Origin: Bacillota bacterium
GTDB taxonomy: Bacteria; Bacillota; Clostridia; Christensenellales; CAG-138
Direction: 5' to 3'
Length of the DNA: 6,322 nucleotides
Assembly: GCA_023458355.1 (NCBI GenBank)
Contig: JAEWZS010000212.1
Span: forward strand, 1 to 6,322
The notes under the pieces: generated by a model
Databases searched by the model: none
The model's input: the letters and a program-made list of their open reading frames with translations, nothing else
What the model was told of the DNA's origin: nothing
Program-made: the position numbers and the translations under genes
In this document: positions 6,220 through 6,322 of the stretch, piece by piece
How the letters are laid out: every line of letters starts with the position of its first letter
Numbering within the stretch: the stretch's first letter is position 1

Positions 6220-6273
6220 GCATACACCCTTTTACTTAACAACCGCTTGTATAAATGTTCGTCCGTTATTCGG

Positions 6274-6322
6274 TTATACGGTCGCTTTTCTTTTCTTTTT
6301 CACCCACGCGATGATAATACCG
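6274..6322 (-). CDS. C-terminal tail of upstream gene, possibly CbiMN/LarMN-like membrane subunit (partial)
   Basis: One minus-strand frame enters from the right edge and stops at TAA (6274-6276). It reads GIIIAWVKKKRKATV, a hydrophobic stretch ending in a cluster of basic residues, which looks like the end of a last membrane helix with a cytoplasmic tail. Its place 54 nt before the permease gene fits the substrate-binding LarMN or CbiM/CbiN subunit. A second frame gives RYYHRVGEKEKKSDRITE before a stop and cannot be excluded. Only 15 codons are visible, so both frame and identity are tentative. Confidence 0.4.
   Translation of the reverse strand, partial: GIIIAWVKKKRKATV

Noticed and set aside
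6220..6273. Separate promoter or metal riboswitch before the permease gene
   Set aside because: Only 54 nt are available; I see a ribosome binding site but no convincing -35/-10 pair and no room for a known nickel/cobalt riboswitch.

Overview
The window looks like a chromosomal segment from a Gram-positive anaerobe of the Firmicutes, probably Clostridia. The evidence is mid-range base composition, strong purine-rich Shine-Dalgarno sites before nearly every gene, a short clostridial-style pyruvate kinase, and a hairpin-rich intergenic repeat of a kind common in gut Clostridia. The species cannot be named from the sequence.

Left part, plus strand: a short leader with a 15-bp direct repeat and a good sigma-A-like promoter precedes a complete pyruvate kinase gene (125-1537), which ends in a textbook intrinsic terminator (1547-1580). 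Between this gene and the convergent operon lies about 390 bp without a gene. Most of it (1630-1952) is a MITE-like or REP-like element with imperfect terminal inverted repeats and a chain of small hairpins.

Right part, minus strand, read from right to left: the tail of an upstream gene cut by the window edge (6274-6322), an ECF-type transporter permease (CbiQ/LarQ family), its ATPase (CbiO/LarO family), then larE, larB and larC. Four of the five intact genes overlap or nearly overlap the next one (1-nt, 11-nt, 2-nt gap, 4-nt overlap), so they form one translationally coupled operon. LarB carboxylates and hydrolyses nicotinic acid adenine dinucleotide, LarE adds sulfur to both carboxylates, and LarC inserts nickel using CTP. 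Together they make the nickel-pincer nucleotide (NPN), the cofactor of lactate racemase and related LarA-family enzymes. The transporter very probably imports the nickel. The operon is therefore a nickel uptake plus cofactor assembly unit.

The family assignments are secure. The window does not contain larA, so the enzyme that uses the cofactor is unknown here. The most interesting points are the apparent three-cysteine (iron-sulfur type) LarE, the cofactor operon ending without its client enzyme, and the hairpin-array element between the two transcription units. I found no clearly new biological system in this window.
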